Origin: Fragilaria crotonensis | Lineage: Eukaryota; Bacillariophyta; Fragilariophyceae; Fragilariales; Fragilariaceae | Direction of reading: 5' to 3' | DNA: 64,000 bases | Assembly (NCBI GenBank): GCA_022925895.1 | Contig: JAKSYS010000148.1 | Location: forward strand, 1-64,000 | Shown here: positions 22,316-33,420 of the stretch, piece by piece | Layout of the letters: each line of letters begins with the position of its first letter | Numbering within the stretch: position 1 is the stretch's first letter | Notes under the pieces: generated by a model | Seen by the model: the letters and a program-made list of their open reading frames with translations, nothing else | Database searches by the model: none | Told to the model about the DNA's origin: nothing | Position numbers and translations under genes: made by a program

Positions 22316-22584
22316 ACGAGTTACCAATTCAAATCATTCGGTTATCATACAACGCAACGGAGTGTCGTATCAAGTATGCTGTTGCACGCATAACAAATTT
22401 CAAAAATTAACTGGCTGGCGTGAACAAAGGGTGGGCAGGCGTACTGGAAAACCCATGAAAGAAATGAGAAACGAAGATTCCATGTTATCTTCGGCCTACG
22501 CGTGTCACAGGTGCTCTACATGATGGTCCCACGCAGCTTCATTACTGTGACGAAAATGTTGACGTCATTTCCTTGCATTCTAAT

Positions 22585-23315
22585 CGGATCCGGTTCCAAA
22601 AATCTTGCATCGGACAAGTATGATATACAAATTCTAGAAAATTCGGGCGCGCGTGTGAAATTCGAAATTCGATGATGAACCGGTATAGAAAAGGTACACA
22701 TGTCCAAAATTGGTTTCTATGTAAAAGCGCTCCTGAATGTCCGTGACTCTGAAAAAGACGGTCTCCCCTGGAGATGCTCTAAGTACCATTAGTAGGATGA
22801 CTACATTGCGACCAGGCATCGTCATTCGCAGGTGCATTCGTGATGAACACGGTCTTGAAATGTTCTTTTTACGATCAGTTTACGCTAACAGTCGGAAGTC
22901 GTAGAGGTCAGAATGCCTGGTTGTGTGTTCTAAGTATTGCATCCATAGAGGGAGGGCTGGAAGCGACAAGAACCTCGTCGAGGGATTGGCATCCTAACAG
23001 TATCCTGAACGTGTACCCCTCCGGGTAGAACAATATCTTCTCCCTCGTTTAGAATACATGCAATGCTTGCTATGCAATTCTTATGATGTGCATCACACGT
23101 AGTGTTCCCTAAACACCACCTTACGTTGAAAGAATGCCTTCCGAGTCGAGACTTTTCGCCTTGTACGCCGAGTGTTGTGTTTGTAGCGCAACTAGAGCAA
23201 ATGTCTCGTTTCGAGTTCCATTGGTCATCCAGCGCTGGGTCCGCCGTCGATTTGAATCTTGTCTCCGTCGATTGGTCATCCAAACGAGGCACCCACCAAT
23301 ATGGAACAACCACAC
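22585..23315. other. Intergenic region between the MULE and protease D
   Basis: Single copy, not in the inverted repeat. No gene or repeat was recognised; the short open frames have no domain. It includes the flank of the MULE insertion at 22585 and leads into the promoter block of protease D. Confidence 0.4.
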
Positions 23316-23319
23316 GTGG

Positions 23320-23400
23320 TCGATCACCCGTCACGTCGAATTGTGAGAAACGCACAGCACACAAAATTGGGATAGGATCAACAATAATCGAATTCCTGTT
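23320..23400 (+). promoter_or_regulatory. Shared promoter block of protease D
   Basis: Ordered words CGATCACCCGTCACG, TCGAATTGTGAGAAACGCA and GGATCAACAATAATCGAATT, then the start codon at 23406. It matches the blocks before B and C in order and spacing. Confidence 0.5.
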
Positions 23401-23405
23401 ACAAG

Positions 23406-26400
23406 ATGAAGACAGTCTGCGTCGCCTTGTCCTTGTTCCTTCTGAACATTGCGCATGTTGCCGCTCAGCTTGACGTGGTAAGCAGAATTCAGGAAAGGTT
23501 TCTGTGCCACTTAGTAAAGGAACCGCCGTAACGAATGCACTAACACAATGTACAATCCAGACGAGTTCTCAGCTGCTTCGTCGCGCTCAGACCAAGAGGA
23601 ACCGTCGTGCAAGCAAACATCCGTGCGTTGTTATCTTCTCTGACAAAGAGTATCTTGACCATCGCGTCGAAGATCAGCCTGTGGAATGTGAACTTCAAGC
23701 CACCGACATTATGAATGTCACAAAACACAGAGTGGTGAAAGTCAAAGGCATGACAACCAAATGGGCTAGAAAGAACGCAGTCGAGAGTGGTGTGACGACT
23801 CTCTTTGCTACGAATTCTGTTATTGATGACAGCACTGACGAACTCATCATACCTACTGGCGAAACTATCAAAGTACGTGAACCAAACTTAACAATGGCGT
23901 TCTGCTAACCACACAACGGATCCTTGAAACTAACGACAGCTCGATGGTCAAACACTAATGCTTTTCTTACACTACGCAGCTCGGACGTCGCGAAAGAAAC
24001 GGTGTCGGCAGTTCATCGGGCAGTTTGGATACTACTGACTTGATCTGGAATCGCAAACTCGCTTCTGTCGTGAAGAAGGTCTTGGTCCTTCGAATCCAAG
24101 CAGCTGACGCGTCAACCACCGCAAGTGAAACGCAGCTTGCCGACGACGTCTTTGGAGCCGCTGGAGATGTCTTCAACCTCAAATCTCAGTACAACCAGTG
24201 CTCTTATGGGCAACTTCAGTTTGAGCCAACAACATCCAACGCCCTGGTCGGTACAGATGGCGTGTATACCGTCACTCTTCCAACCACTATCATTACGGGC
24301 GCGGCAGATAATCCAATTGCCTGGGCAGCAGTTGACAAAGCCACGGCAGAACTTGGTACTCTCACCAATTTTGCTGACCATGTCATGGTATGCATGCCAC
24401 CAGGAACGAGCGGTGGTTGGATTGCCTATGCCTATATCAACCATTGGCTGTCTGTCTACAACAATGCATGGTGCGGATACCCATCAGGCCTACTGCACGA
24501 GTTTGGTGAGTATTGTTTTGTGTAAAATCAACATTCCGGTCTCTTACGCGACTAACCTCAATTTCCAATATCAGGTCACAACTTGAACCTGGCACACTCC
24601 TCAGAGGGAACGGACGCGTACGGTGATCAGTCTGGAATGATGGTGAGTACCAGATCTGCGAAATTTGGATGAAATGTCGTTGTTGGATCCAATGCCATCG
24701 ACCGGCCCATTGCATTTGACCAATATCATCGCACTGATAGTTGATTTTTTCAGGGATACTCTTACTCAAGCGACGACGGTCCCGTCATGTGCTTCAACGG
24801 CCCAAAAACATGGCAACTCGGCTGGTTCAGCGACTATCACGTTGACCTTTCTATTGCCACGGGGATCAGCTGGACTGGCAATTTGGTTGGGTTTGCGCAA
24901 AAAGGCCGATGCAGCCTTAACTGACAAGATGATTATCCGGATTCGGAGCAGTGCCACAGATACGTATGTGAGTTTCAACCGCAAGATTGGTATTAATTCT
25001 GGAACTAGGGAGGGTGGCGATCAAGTCCTCGTCGCCACTCGCGCGCCTGGAACAGGTTATGCATTGTCGTATCTTCAAGCAAAGCTGAGTGCCAGTGGAA
25101 TCTACACTGTACCAAATTTCAACGGTTCCACAAACATGCTGCGTATCATTGTGAACTCGATAGTGACAAGCACAACCCCAGCCAGAGCAAACGTTTCCAT
25201 TGATCTTATTCCACCGGCGGCCCCGACCAATGCGCCTACGAATGCACCAACCCGGGCACCCACCCGGGCACCCACCCAATCTCCCACACGGGTGCCGACG
25301 CGATCACCTACTCAAGCTCCAACGCTTTCACCTACTCGAGCTCCAACGCTTTCACCTACTCGAGCTCCTACGCGATCACCTACTCAAGCTCCAACGGTTT
25401 CACCTACTCGAGCTCCAACGCCTTCGCCCACTCGAGTCCTACGCTTTCACCTACTCAAGCTCCTACGCCACCTACTGAGCCCAACGCTTCGCCTACTCGA
25501 GCTCCTACGCTTCACCTACTCAAGCTCCAACGCTTTCACCTACTCGAGCTCCAACGCTTTCGCCTACTCAAGCTCCATCGCTTTCACCTACTGAGCCCAA
25601 CGCTTTCGCCTACTCAAGCTCAACGATTTCGCCTACTCGAGCTCCTACGCTTTCACCTACCGAAGCTCCTACGCTTCACCTACTGAGCTCCAACGCTTTC
25701 GCCTACTCGAGCTCCTACGCTTTCCCTACTCAAGCTCCTACGCTTTCACCTACTCGAGCTCCTACGCTTTCACCTACTCAAGCTCCTACGCTTTCACCTA
25801 CTCGAGCTCCAACGCTTTCGCCTACTCAAGCTCCAACGCTTTCACCTACTCGAGCTCCAACGCTTTCGCCTACTCAAGCTCCTACGCTTTCACCTACTCG
25901 AGCTCCTACGCTTTCACCTACTCAAGCTCCAACGCTTTCGCGTACTCGAGCTCCTACGCTTTGGCCTACTCGAGCTCCAACGCTTTCGCCTACTCAAGCT
26001 CCTACGCTTTCACCTACTCGAGCTCCAACGCTTTCGCCTACTCGAGCTCCAACGCTTTCACCTACTCAAGCTCCTACGCTTTCACCTACTCGAGCTCCAA
26101 CGCTTTCGCCTACTCGAGCTCCTACGCTTTCACCAACTCGAGCTCCAACGCTTTCGCCTACTCGAGCGCCGACTCAACCACCAACTAATGCGCCGACGCC
26201 TGATCTTCCAACTGATGCTCCGACGCCTGCTCCCCAGACTGAGGCTCCCACAGAATCTCCAACAGAAGCACCGACTCCACTACCCACAGAAAAGCCTACC
26301 CTATCTCCTACAGAAGCGCCGACATCTGCTCCTACACCTGACGCTCCAACGGAAGCACCGACTGGAGCACCCACTCTATTGCCCACACAACCTCCGACCG

Positions 26401-26846
26401 AATCTCCCAGTCGTGCACCTACATCGAATCCAACTACTCGTGCACCAACGACAAAGGCACCCACGAGTCCTCCTACATCGAAGGCACCCACGAGTCCTCC
26501 GACGTCCAAGGCACCCACAAGTCCTCCGACGTCCAAGGCACCCACAAGTCCTCCGACGTCCAAGGCACCCACGAGTCCTCCGACGTCCAAGGCACCCACA
26601 AGTCCTCCGACGTCAAAGGCACCCACTAGTCCTCCTACATCGAAGGCACCCACTAGTCCTCCTACATCGAAGGCACCCACTAGTCCTCCGACGTCCAAGG
26701 CACCCACAAGTCCTCCTACATCGAAGGCACCCACGAGTCCTCCTACCACTCGCACGCCTACTTCGACTCCCACCACTCGCGCGCCGACATCGACACCCAC
26801 CACTCGCACGCCTACTTCGACTCCCACCACTCTTGCACCCTCTTAG
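23406..26846 (+). CDS. Gametolysin-like M11 metalloprotease D with expanded Pro-Thr tail
   Basis: The only single-copy member of the family here. Exons 23406-23477, 23561-23872, 23980-24505, 24575-24642 and 24754-26846. Signal peptide MKTVCVALSLFLL to AAQ; pro-domain of 104 residues open throughout; zinc site with HEFGHNLNLAHS, where Phe replaces the Leu of the paralogues and the motif is again split by intron 3; Met-turn SGMM. Exon 5 encodes the C-domain and by far the longest tail. It contains one extra A near 24902, then a 24-bp minisatellite with several unit-length losses that shift frame repeatedly, and finally an open block of APTSPPTSK repeats ending at 26846. Either the tail is really broken, or repeat consensus errors hide a continuous frame. 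Confidence 0.75.
25300..26170 (+). repeat. 24-bp minisatellite in protease D
   Basis: More than 30 units built from CCTACTCGAGCTCC, AACGCTTTCG and variants with CTCAAGCTCC or TACGCTTTCA. In frame each unit codes PTRAPTLS or PTQAPTLS. Many neighbouring units are identical. Lengths of 20-23 appear in several units between about 25437 and 25730, which breaks the 24-bp phase. Confidence 0.88.
26453..26740 (+). repeat. 24-bp repeats coding APTSPPTSK in the tail of protease D
   Basis: About twelve tandem units of GGCACCCACGAGTCCTCC with ACATCGAA or ACGTCCAA between, in one open frame. This is a second, distinct repeat family in the same exon, downstream of the PTRAPTLS array. Confidence 0.88.
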
Positions 26847-27300
26847 AAATCAGGAAGCCAACCAGTGTTGTTTTGTGCCATCGAAACTAGTTTAGCATTC
26901 ATGGAATTAGCCATGATAACTTTGCCTTTTTGTCTCAGTAAAACAGATTTCACGACTGGTGTCTGGTCTCAAGTCAGAAGTAGCTTGGTAGAACGTTGCA
27001 GTTTTCGTTCGTGACAACCGGCTGCAAACGCAGGTACACGGAACTTCCATAATCGAATTTGAAGCACCGAGAAGTTTACTCTTTCGTTTCGCCAGGATTC
27101 GTAGATGACATATGAAATTCGTAGAGACAGAATCCAACATGCAAGATTAACTCGCATGAATGAAACAAAGGGAATCAACGGTGATGCTACAGTATAAATG
27201 TAACCATTCACGTAGATATATATATAGCCGATAGATATATAGATATTAGTTGTATCATTCTTTCAAGAGCAGCAAGATCAATTTGCAAAGACCAGGAAGC
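26847..27300. other. 3' flank of protease D
   Basis: The first 160 bases match the orphan flank at 16428 and partly those of B and C. A TATATA-rich microsatellite-like stretch lies at about 27212-27245. No gene was seen. Confidence 0.45.
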
Positions 27301-27302
27301 TT

Positions 27303-28735
27303 CTTTGAACTACATTGTCGATAGAAATTTGGATTCGGTGCCACCTTGTGCTGTATCTCTTTCTTGTGATGAAACCAAGCATTCCACAATCAAATTGCGT
27401 AATGACATTCAACACTACAGTTGCCCTCCATGTTATCTACTACCCAAACACAACAGTCACCTTGTAATTGTACCTAAGCATTTTAACCACCCAGCACGAG
27501 ACTTTTTAGTGAGGCTGGTGATAGACAGGATAAATGACAAAAGAGTTTACACAAATGCTGCTGTCATGATGGGTCATGCTGATGAGAAATACAGACAACC
27601 TCACTTGACAAGCTATTGGCTTTATGTGGTGACAAAAACATGGGTAAAGAAAGCAGCCTTTTAGAAGACTGCTGACCACATCGATGTGGCATCTGTCTCC
27701 AGCATTGATGTTCACAATTTTTAACACGGCAATGTTGAATGCCAGCTCTACATTGGCATGGTTATGTCAAGGTTTGATAGCTTGAGTCAGAGTGGCCTGT
27801 CCCAAGAAATCAGCTATCAGTAACTATTCCAAATTGCGGCATCTAGTTCGATCAGCAAGAAAAGCAGCCAAGACCCACTCCGTGATGTCCGTTGAGGAAC
27901 AGCTTGAATTACTGTCTACCAATCAACTGGTAGCCAACCTTCTGTGAACTGACATACCAGCCAGCATCAATTAATACCATTCCTTCTACTCTCTTCCAGC
28001 ATAAAATGCATCAGCCTACTAACTCTTCCAAACTCTTTCTGTAGCTACTTTCCTCATATCAGCCACCCACCCCACCATCATCTATGGTCAATCTGCTGTA
28101 GGTGGAATGCCCAAACCTAGTAGGCACCGTGTGTTCCAATTTGTTTGACACTAGCTACTGTTTCAGTGGTACCAAACCATGTGGGTCAACTGCACCTCAT
28201 TGCAGGCAAGAATGGAGCAGCTCATAAGTATATCTGTAGTATTTACGAAGGTGCAAAAGAAAATCTTTAATTCAAAGTCCCTTGATTTCATTGTCACTGC
28301 AATCAAGACTGTAGGCTACTCCTCCTGTTGACCATTCATTGCTTCATTCTCTTGTTTGCTTTGTCCATGAATCAGGTAATCTCTTTCTTGTTACAACAGA
28401 CGCCTTGGAGATCAGGCAGAAACATTCAGCATCCAGGCATTCACATGTGAGTACAACTTCATCAACAATGTCTTCATGCTCCCGCCCTTACCCAAAGCTA
28501 AGGACTCGCAGCACTGTATTGATGTTCAAGGTGGAACCTGATAATGACAGCAGTCAAAATACTTACATGGTTTACAATGCCCTGGGCCCAAGGATTTATC
28601 TGGTGTATGTGCAACAAGAACAACAACCCGACCCAATCCACTCCTGTGGTGTTCCAAGACAAACTTCTTGTTTTTTCCTGAGCTTTGTACAACCCACCAC
28701 TATGCCATTGCGCTGTTCTCTCGAGTAAGCCAATT
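27303..28735 (+). pseudogene. Decayed coding-like region of unknown identity
   Basis: An open frame at 27305-27664 (119 codons, with CPPC and LVIVPKHFNHPARDFLVRLV) is followed by shorter frames up to about 28728, for example DHIDVASVSSIDVHNF and a later stretch FKVEPDNDSSQNTYMVYN. Codon-like composition with many interruptions suggests a dead gene or transposon. I do not recognise the family. Confidence 0.3.
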
Positions 28736-29085
28736 TTGGTGTCTTCGTTTTCAAACCCGTACTAGTCTGAACACAGCGGCAGCACGTAAATTAGGGTTGG
28801 GTCTTTTTTTACTTACACTTCTGTCGTCATTTACATTCGTGTGATTCGAAAAGTTGACTCCAATGGGTCGAACAGGTCAAGAACACCACGCTATTCCTAT
28901 TCACTCTATTTTTCATTTTTTTACCTCAGATAGAACATGGCAAGTCCGAAATGTCCGAAGGCCCAACCGGCTGGATTATTTTTGGACATTTTCGTCAGTG
29001 TATTGGACCATTTTCGTACGATAGCGTAATGGGTGGGAAAGCTCTTACACTCCTAACATCACTAATCACTACTGGTCAAGGCTGG

Positions 29086-29125
29086 CAAAAACCACTTTTC
29101 CAAAATCTTGGAGAAGTGGTTTTTG
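29086..29125. repeat. Hairpin with 17-bp stem
   Basis: CAAAAACCACTTTTCCA, a six-base loop AAATCT, and TGGAGAAGTGGTTTTTG, with one mismatch. A third related copy (CAAAACCACTGGTTTTTG) follows at about 29146. It may be a fragment of a small inverted-repeat element. Confidence 0.7.
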
Positions 29126-29492
29126 TCTTTTTGACCAAAAAACCCCAAAACCACTGGTTTTTGCTCTACACGAGGAATGTAGTACTCCAGTAATACGGAA
29201 ATACAGTACTACTGAGGACTGAGCACTGAATAACTGAACACACAACTTTATGGCACAGTTATGACACACACAATGCAGCTGCTACACAACAATGAATGTC
29301 ATCCATAATCCGTAATCCACACTCCTTACAACTATCATCCACCTTTAGCGTGGCAGCCACCCAAAGGTTAAACACTGTTGGCGGTAGGGTATCCATTGGT
29401 GCAGCATACGATGTGGCTCATGCCTGGTGATAGTGGAGTATTAAGCTTTTCAGGTGCGTACTTTGTACGGAGATTGCTCTGGTACACGCTTA

Positions 29493-29592
29493 ATGTTGGC
29501 CAATCATATCGACGAAAGCTTAATACTATTGACCAATCATATCATCGTAAAGCTTAATGCCTAATAATTTGACCAAGAATCATATCATCGTA
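29493..29592 (+). promoter_or_regulatory. Three direct repeats before the exonuclease-fused gene
   Basis: GGCCAATCATATCGACG, GACCAATCATATCATCG and GACCAAGAATCATATCATCG occur at roughly 35-40 bp spacing, the first two followed by an AAGCTTAAT word. They lie 130-230 bp before the probable start codon at 29727. A role in transcription is inferred. Confidence 0.4.
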
Positions 29593-29726
29593 TCTTCGTT
29601 GGATTTTTTAAGAACAAGAAATCAAGAACCACAAAAATTGCATGTTGCTACAACAAGTCACACTGCTTTCGCATTATCTTTGTGCTGTTGTTTGGCACAA
29701 CGAACTTCATCAGCAAGAGTGCAAGA

Positions 29727-32700
29727 ATGGGAGGGCGTACACAAGGATCAAAGGACACAAAGCCTCGCAAGAGGAGCAAGAAATCAGATTCACAGAAGAA
29801 GAAGGATGCTGAAACACGAGCGAAGAAGAAAGCTCATCACGACACCATCGAATGTGCGAGAAATTTAGCCACTTTCCAAGCATCACTGCATGGTGCTGGA
29901 AGAAGCAGCTTAAGCAATCGTCCTACAGCACTTCCCTTCGGTGGTAATGAACAACAGCTTCCACACACAGAACAAGACATGTTGGTGGATGCTGTTGAGC
30001 TTCCAAGGCATTCCACACTGGACCGAGCAGTTCAATCCCGGAGAAATCACAGCACAACTGGATGGAAGAGATGATGCGGATCAAAATGGTGACCAACAAC
30101 AAGACGAAGACACAGATGTTGTTGATGTATTGGATTTTCCCACTAATAGTGTCATGAACACTTACCTGCAAGCTATTCAAAACAGGCTCAAGTATGAAGT
30201 AAAGGAGACAATGCCTGCCGGTGAAAAATGGCTGCAACAACATCTCGATGCGAACAATTGGTGGATTTTGAATGTTAAAGCCAAATGGCTTTGTAATAAG
30301 CTTGCTGTTGTATTTGATGAGCCTGCATATTATCGTGATATCTACATTTGGCTCCCGGAACAGCGCTGGGGTAATGTTGCGTGGCCACCTTGTCCTTCTT
30401 GTTCACAACAGGATGTTGCAGCTCATGGCTTTCAGAGCAACCACTATGGCCGAAGAGTCGTTTCCATGACAGGCCAGGCAACTACTTTATCATGTCGAGA
30501 AGGTACATTTGTCGAAGAAGTTGTTGTCGGGTTGTATCAACTGGTGGTGTATCATCCAAGAACCCCCCGCAAAGGACCTTTATGGGATATCATCCGACGT
30601 CAAGAACCCGACTTCCTCATGGACTTGGAAGGTTGTTCCCGGCCTTTTTTACATTTCGTGCTGCTGTAGATAACTCGGTAATTGATATGATGCGAGCACT
30701 CTTTGACAAAGGAGTCAGACCAGAATCCTTTGCAGAAACCATTCTTGAATGACATTCGAAGAAATACCTTGAGGCCTACTTGCTAAGAGAGCAAGAGATT
30801 GAGCGCACTGGGGCTTTCATTGCTACAAAGCCAGCCATGTTTTCGGAATTTGCTGACAAGGCAAACTATGCCGGTCTCGTACCGACAGGCAAGTACCTTG
30901 CCCAGGTTTATAATGAGTAGAATGCAACAATACGAAACCATTTGGAGAAGGAGATCAAAAAGCAGCCATCTTCGCGTTTCCATATCGATGCATCCTATAA
31001 GGAGGCTAAGCATCTGGCTCAGTACCATGGCAACCCTTTGTTTAAATCACTGGTTACTGTCACAAGTGAGTTTGGTGCCATTAGATTACAGTTTCATACA
31101 GTGACTGACGGACACGATCAGATGATCCAAGCAGTTTCTGCATTTGTCAATACTTCACAAGAGTATGGTCAACCACTACCAGAAGTGGCTGCCACCGATA
31201 ATCCTTCAAGAGATCGGAATTGGCTTTATGATTTGATTCCCTCACTCAAAGTTGCTCAACAACGACTGGATGCAGTCTCCCATGGTGTCCGAGTCCCAGA
31301 AGGTTGATTGTGGCATGCACGCCAAATCAAAGTGCTGTTGCCTGCTGCTCTCGACAATATGCAGAGAGTAAGAGTTGCATTGACTGTGGAAGAGATCAAC
31401 ATGACAGTTCTTGCGGTAAGACAAATTGTGGCATCCAAACCTCTCAGTGAGCGTACTATTTCACTGGATGCTGAATGGGACACTAAAACCAACCGCCTGG
31501 GGCAAGTGATTGCATCATTCAAGACAGCACTGATTCAACTTGGTTATTGGGATTCCGATGGCCAAATATCAGCATTACTTTTGCAAGTGTTTCGGCATCA
31601 ATCCTTACCCCGAGCCCTTCTTGCACTGTTTGTGAATCTCTTAAATTGTTTGTGGGTGTGTGCGTGTCCGGGATTTAAAGCGCATTGGCAAAGACTTCAA
31701 GTGCACTCAGTGCATAGAAAATGCTAACTTTATAAACCTCGGAAGTCATGCAAGAAAGCGAGATGTTGTGCACAATGGTACAGCATCACGACTCGAGAAA
31801 CTTGTCCAGCTAACCTTGGGAGAAAAACTGGATAAAGCACCATCGGTGAGGCTATCACGATGGTCATGCTCGGAATTGTGTGATGCTCAAAACAATATGC
31901 TGCCCTGGATGCTTTGAAGTCATTGGAAGTTTACGACCAGGTGCAACATTTGCCAGATCTGACGCAGCGACTATTAGGTGAGGCGGCAACACCGAATCTC
32001 CACGTTGATATTGTTCCTGCCCATGGAAATGTTGCAAGCATGGCAACACGGGCAGCAGTTGGCACGCCTGATGTATCATCCCGTGAGTCTCCACATGGTG
32101 TTACACCTCGCCGTGTCAAACCAAATCAAAACTCCCGAGTTGTCAAAATCACATCAGTGGACTCGCCTTCCTTGGTAGTGCCTGGTTTGAAAAAAGTGTT
32201 GAATAAAGAAGGAGTTTGTCTGAGAGACTTTGGCGTGCCGCCATTTCTGATTATCCTCCCGTTGAAGATGCTTAAGCACCATGTCGATTCTCATTTGGTA
32301 AGAATATTCACCGACGCAGAGCTTGGTTCGGCAGCGGGAGAGAATTCTGATATGTATGTTGCAACAAACACGGCTCCGACACGTGCTGCACAACCACAAC
32401 CTGCTATCAAACACTCCCAGCAATGCGATGCCCTTTATTTTTCAGAAACGGATGACAGATTCAACCACGACACCCATGGTGCTACTAACAATATTGGTGA
32501 CAGCGATGGCGATGAATACGAACCTCCACCAGGTATGTGTCTCACTTCTGAGGCTCTCGACCTCGTGGCTTTAGCAAGAGTTGTTGGTGATCAGGCTGGT
32601 GAGTGCGACGTACAACCAGGGAGAGGTACCATGATTTTACAGTGTGAACATCTTGACGAGCCTCCAAGTACCTTTACCGACTCGTTCTCAGCTTGCCTTT

Positions 32701-33420
32701 GAGATGCTTACCATGCTATGAGTCGACCAAAAGTGCCCATTAAACATGAGTAAAAAAAACCATACTTTGTCGCACTTCAGCAAGCATTCTTTGCATGGCG
32801 ACCAGATTTATTAGCTGACGTGAAACAGGTCTTGGCGGATAATGGCCTTTCAACAAGACAGAATATTGAGGCAAAGATGTACTATGATGTAGACTTCTTT
32901 CGTCAGCGCGTGGACCGACGAGTTCTACCACCTCGTCAGTTGTATTGAGGGTTCGGGCTGTTTTTATTCTTTCGGTGCCAAGGTGGACTCGAAATCAAAT
33001 ACTCCACTTTTAATAAGCGAGCATGGAGCAAGGCCAATAACGTTTTGAAGGAAGTATTGAATGGATTTTATTCCGACCCTCCGGGAATCTCATTTTACAC
33101 AAATCGCCTCAATAAACAAGGAGAACCAATGGTCGACCAATATGGACTATCGTCGCTGCTTGACTGCAATCGGGGACAAATGATGTTGAGGCCATTCACA
33201 AGCAACTAGTAGCTCTCTACGGAAGTTGGAAAACTGGGGTCCAAATGTCTGATGCTCTCTTATCGGAACGCCGGCATCGTTACAACCACAAAGTCAATGA
33301 ACGTAAACGGCTCGGCTTTCCAAAAATTCGGTCACTTTGACACTTGGCTCGTTGATACAATACAGTTACTGGTGGAAAACCACAATGCTCTTCTTTATGT
33401 TGATACAGCATGCATACAAT
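29727..33420 (+). pseudogene. Transposase-like protein with zinc ribbon, RNase H-like core and 3'-5' exonuclease domain (DUF6729-like), broken
   Basis: From 29727 (MGGRTQGSK, then a Lys/Arg-rich N-terminus) a series of frames keeps one order: CPSCSQQDVAAHGF zinc motif (about 30391); an RNase H-like core with FHIDASYKEAKHL (about 30975) and ATDNPSRDRNW (about 31194); a 3'-5' exonuclease start SLDAEWDTKT followed by ALIQLGYW (about 31460-31550); and a C-terminal part including RRVLPPRQLY and SERRHRYNHKVNERKR (to about 33420). From memory this order matches large basidiomycete proteins annotated with DUF6729, where HIAKVNG and FTDNP motifs occupy the same places. The frame is interrupted about seven or more times. 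No terminal repeats were identified, so mobility is unproven. Confidence 0.5.

Larger units (their letters stand above)
19894..22343. mobile_element. Nested foldback-type element with hairpin tandem arrays (left copy)
   Basis: Bounded by inverted 29-base ends (AACCGAATGATTTGAATTGG and its complement). Inside each end is an array of about 50-bp units: about six at 19925-20240 and about sixteen at 21470-22315. Each unit contains GACATTACTGG, an A/T run and CCACTAATGTC, so every unit can form a hairpin, and the two arrays are inverted relative to each other. The middle (20240-21460) is single copy with two internal duplications. It begins in the last codons of the transposase frame. No transposase of its own is seen, so it is probably non-autonomous. 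Confidence 0.75.
1..22380. repeat. Left arm of a giant inverted repeat
   Basis: The sequence is the reverse complement of 39259-61688. Paired positions sum to 61689 at the outer end and about 61639 at the inner end, so the right arm is about 50 bases longer in total. Every gene, intron, intergenic spacer and transposon I compared between the arms is the same, including the 184-bp repeats and the hairpin arrays. Differences are mainly small deletions, many in short homopolymers or dinucleotide runs, and I saw almost no substitutions by eye. The outer end coincides with base 1 of the window, so the true outer limit is unseen. The inner end lies inside a MULE transposon that continues into the centre. 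Confidence 0.97.
17385..22584 (+). mobile_element. Mutator-like (MULE) DNA transposon, complete at both ends
   Basis: Forty-base terminal inverted repeats lie at 17385-17424 and 22545-22584, matching at 38 of 40 positions and starting ATTAGAATGCAAGG. Between them are a MULE transposase gene and a nested foldback-type element (19894-22343). No target-site duplication is visible: the flanks are GAGCATACT on the left and CGGATCCGG on the right. It sits between protease C and protease D. The inner boundary of the inverted repeat (22380) falls inside this element, about 200 bp before its right end. The other copy, 39259-44262, has lost that end. Confidence 0.75.
28736..29726. other. Intergenic region upstream of the exonuclease-fused gene
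   Basis: No gene is supported. It contains an imperfect hairpin at 29086-29125 and three direct repeats near 29493-29592, listed separately. Confidence 0.4.
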
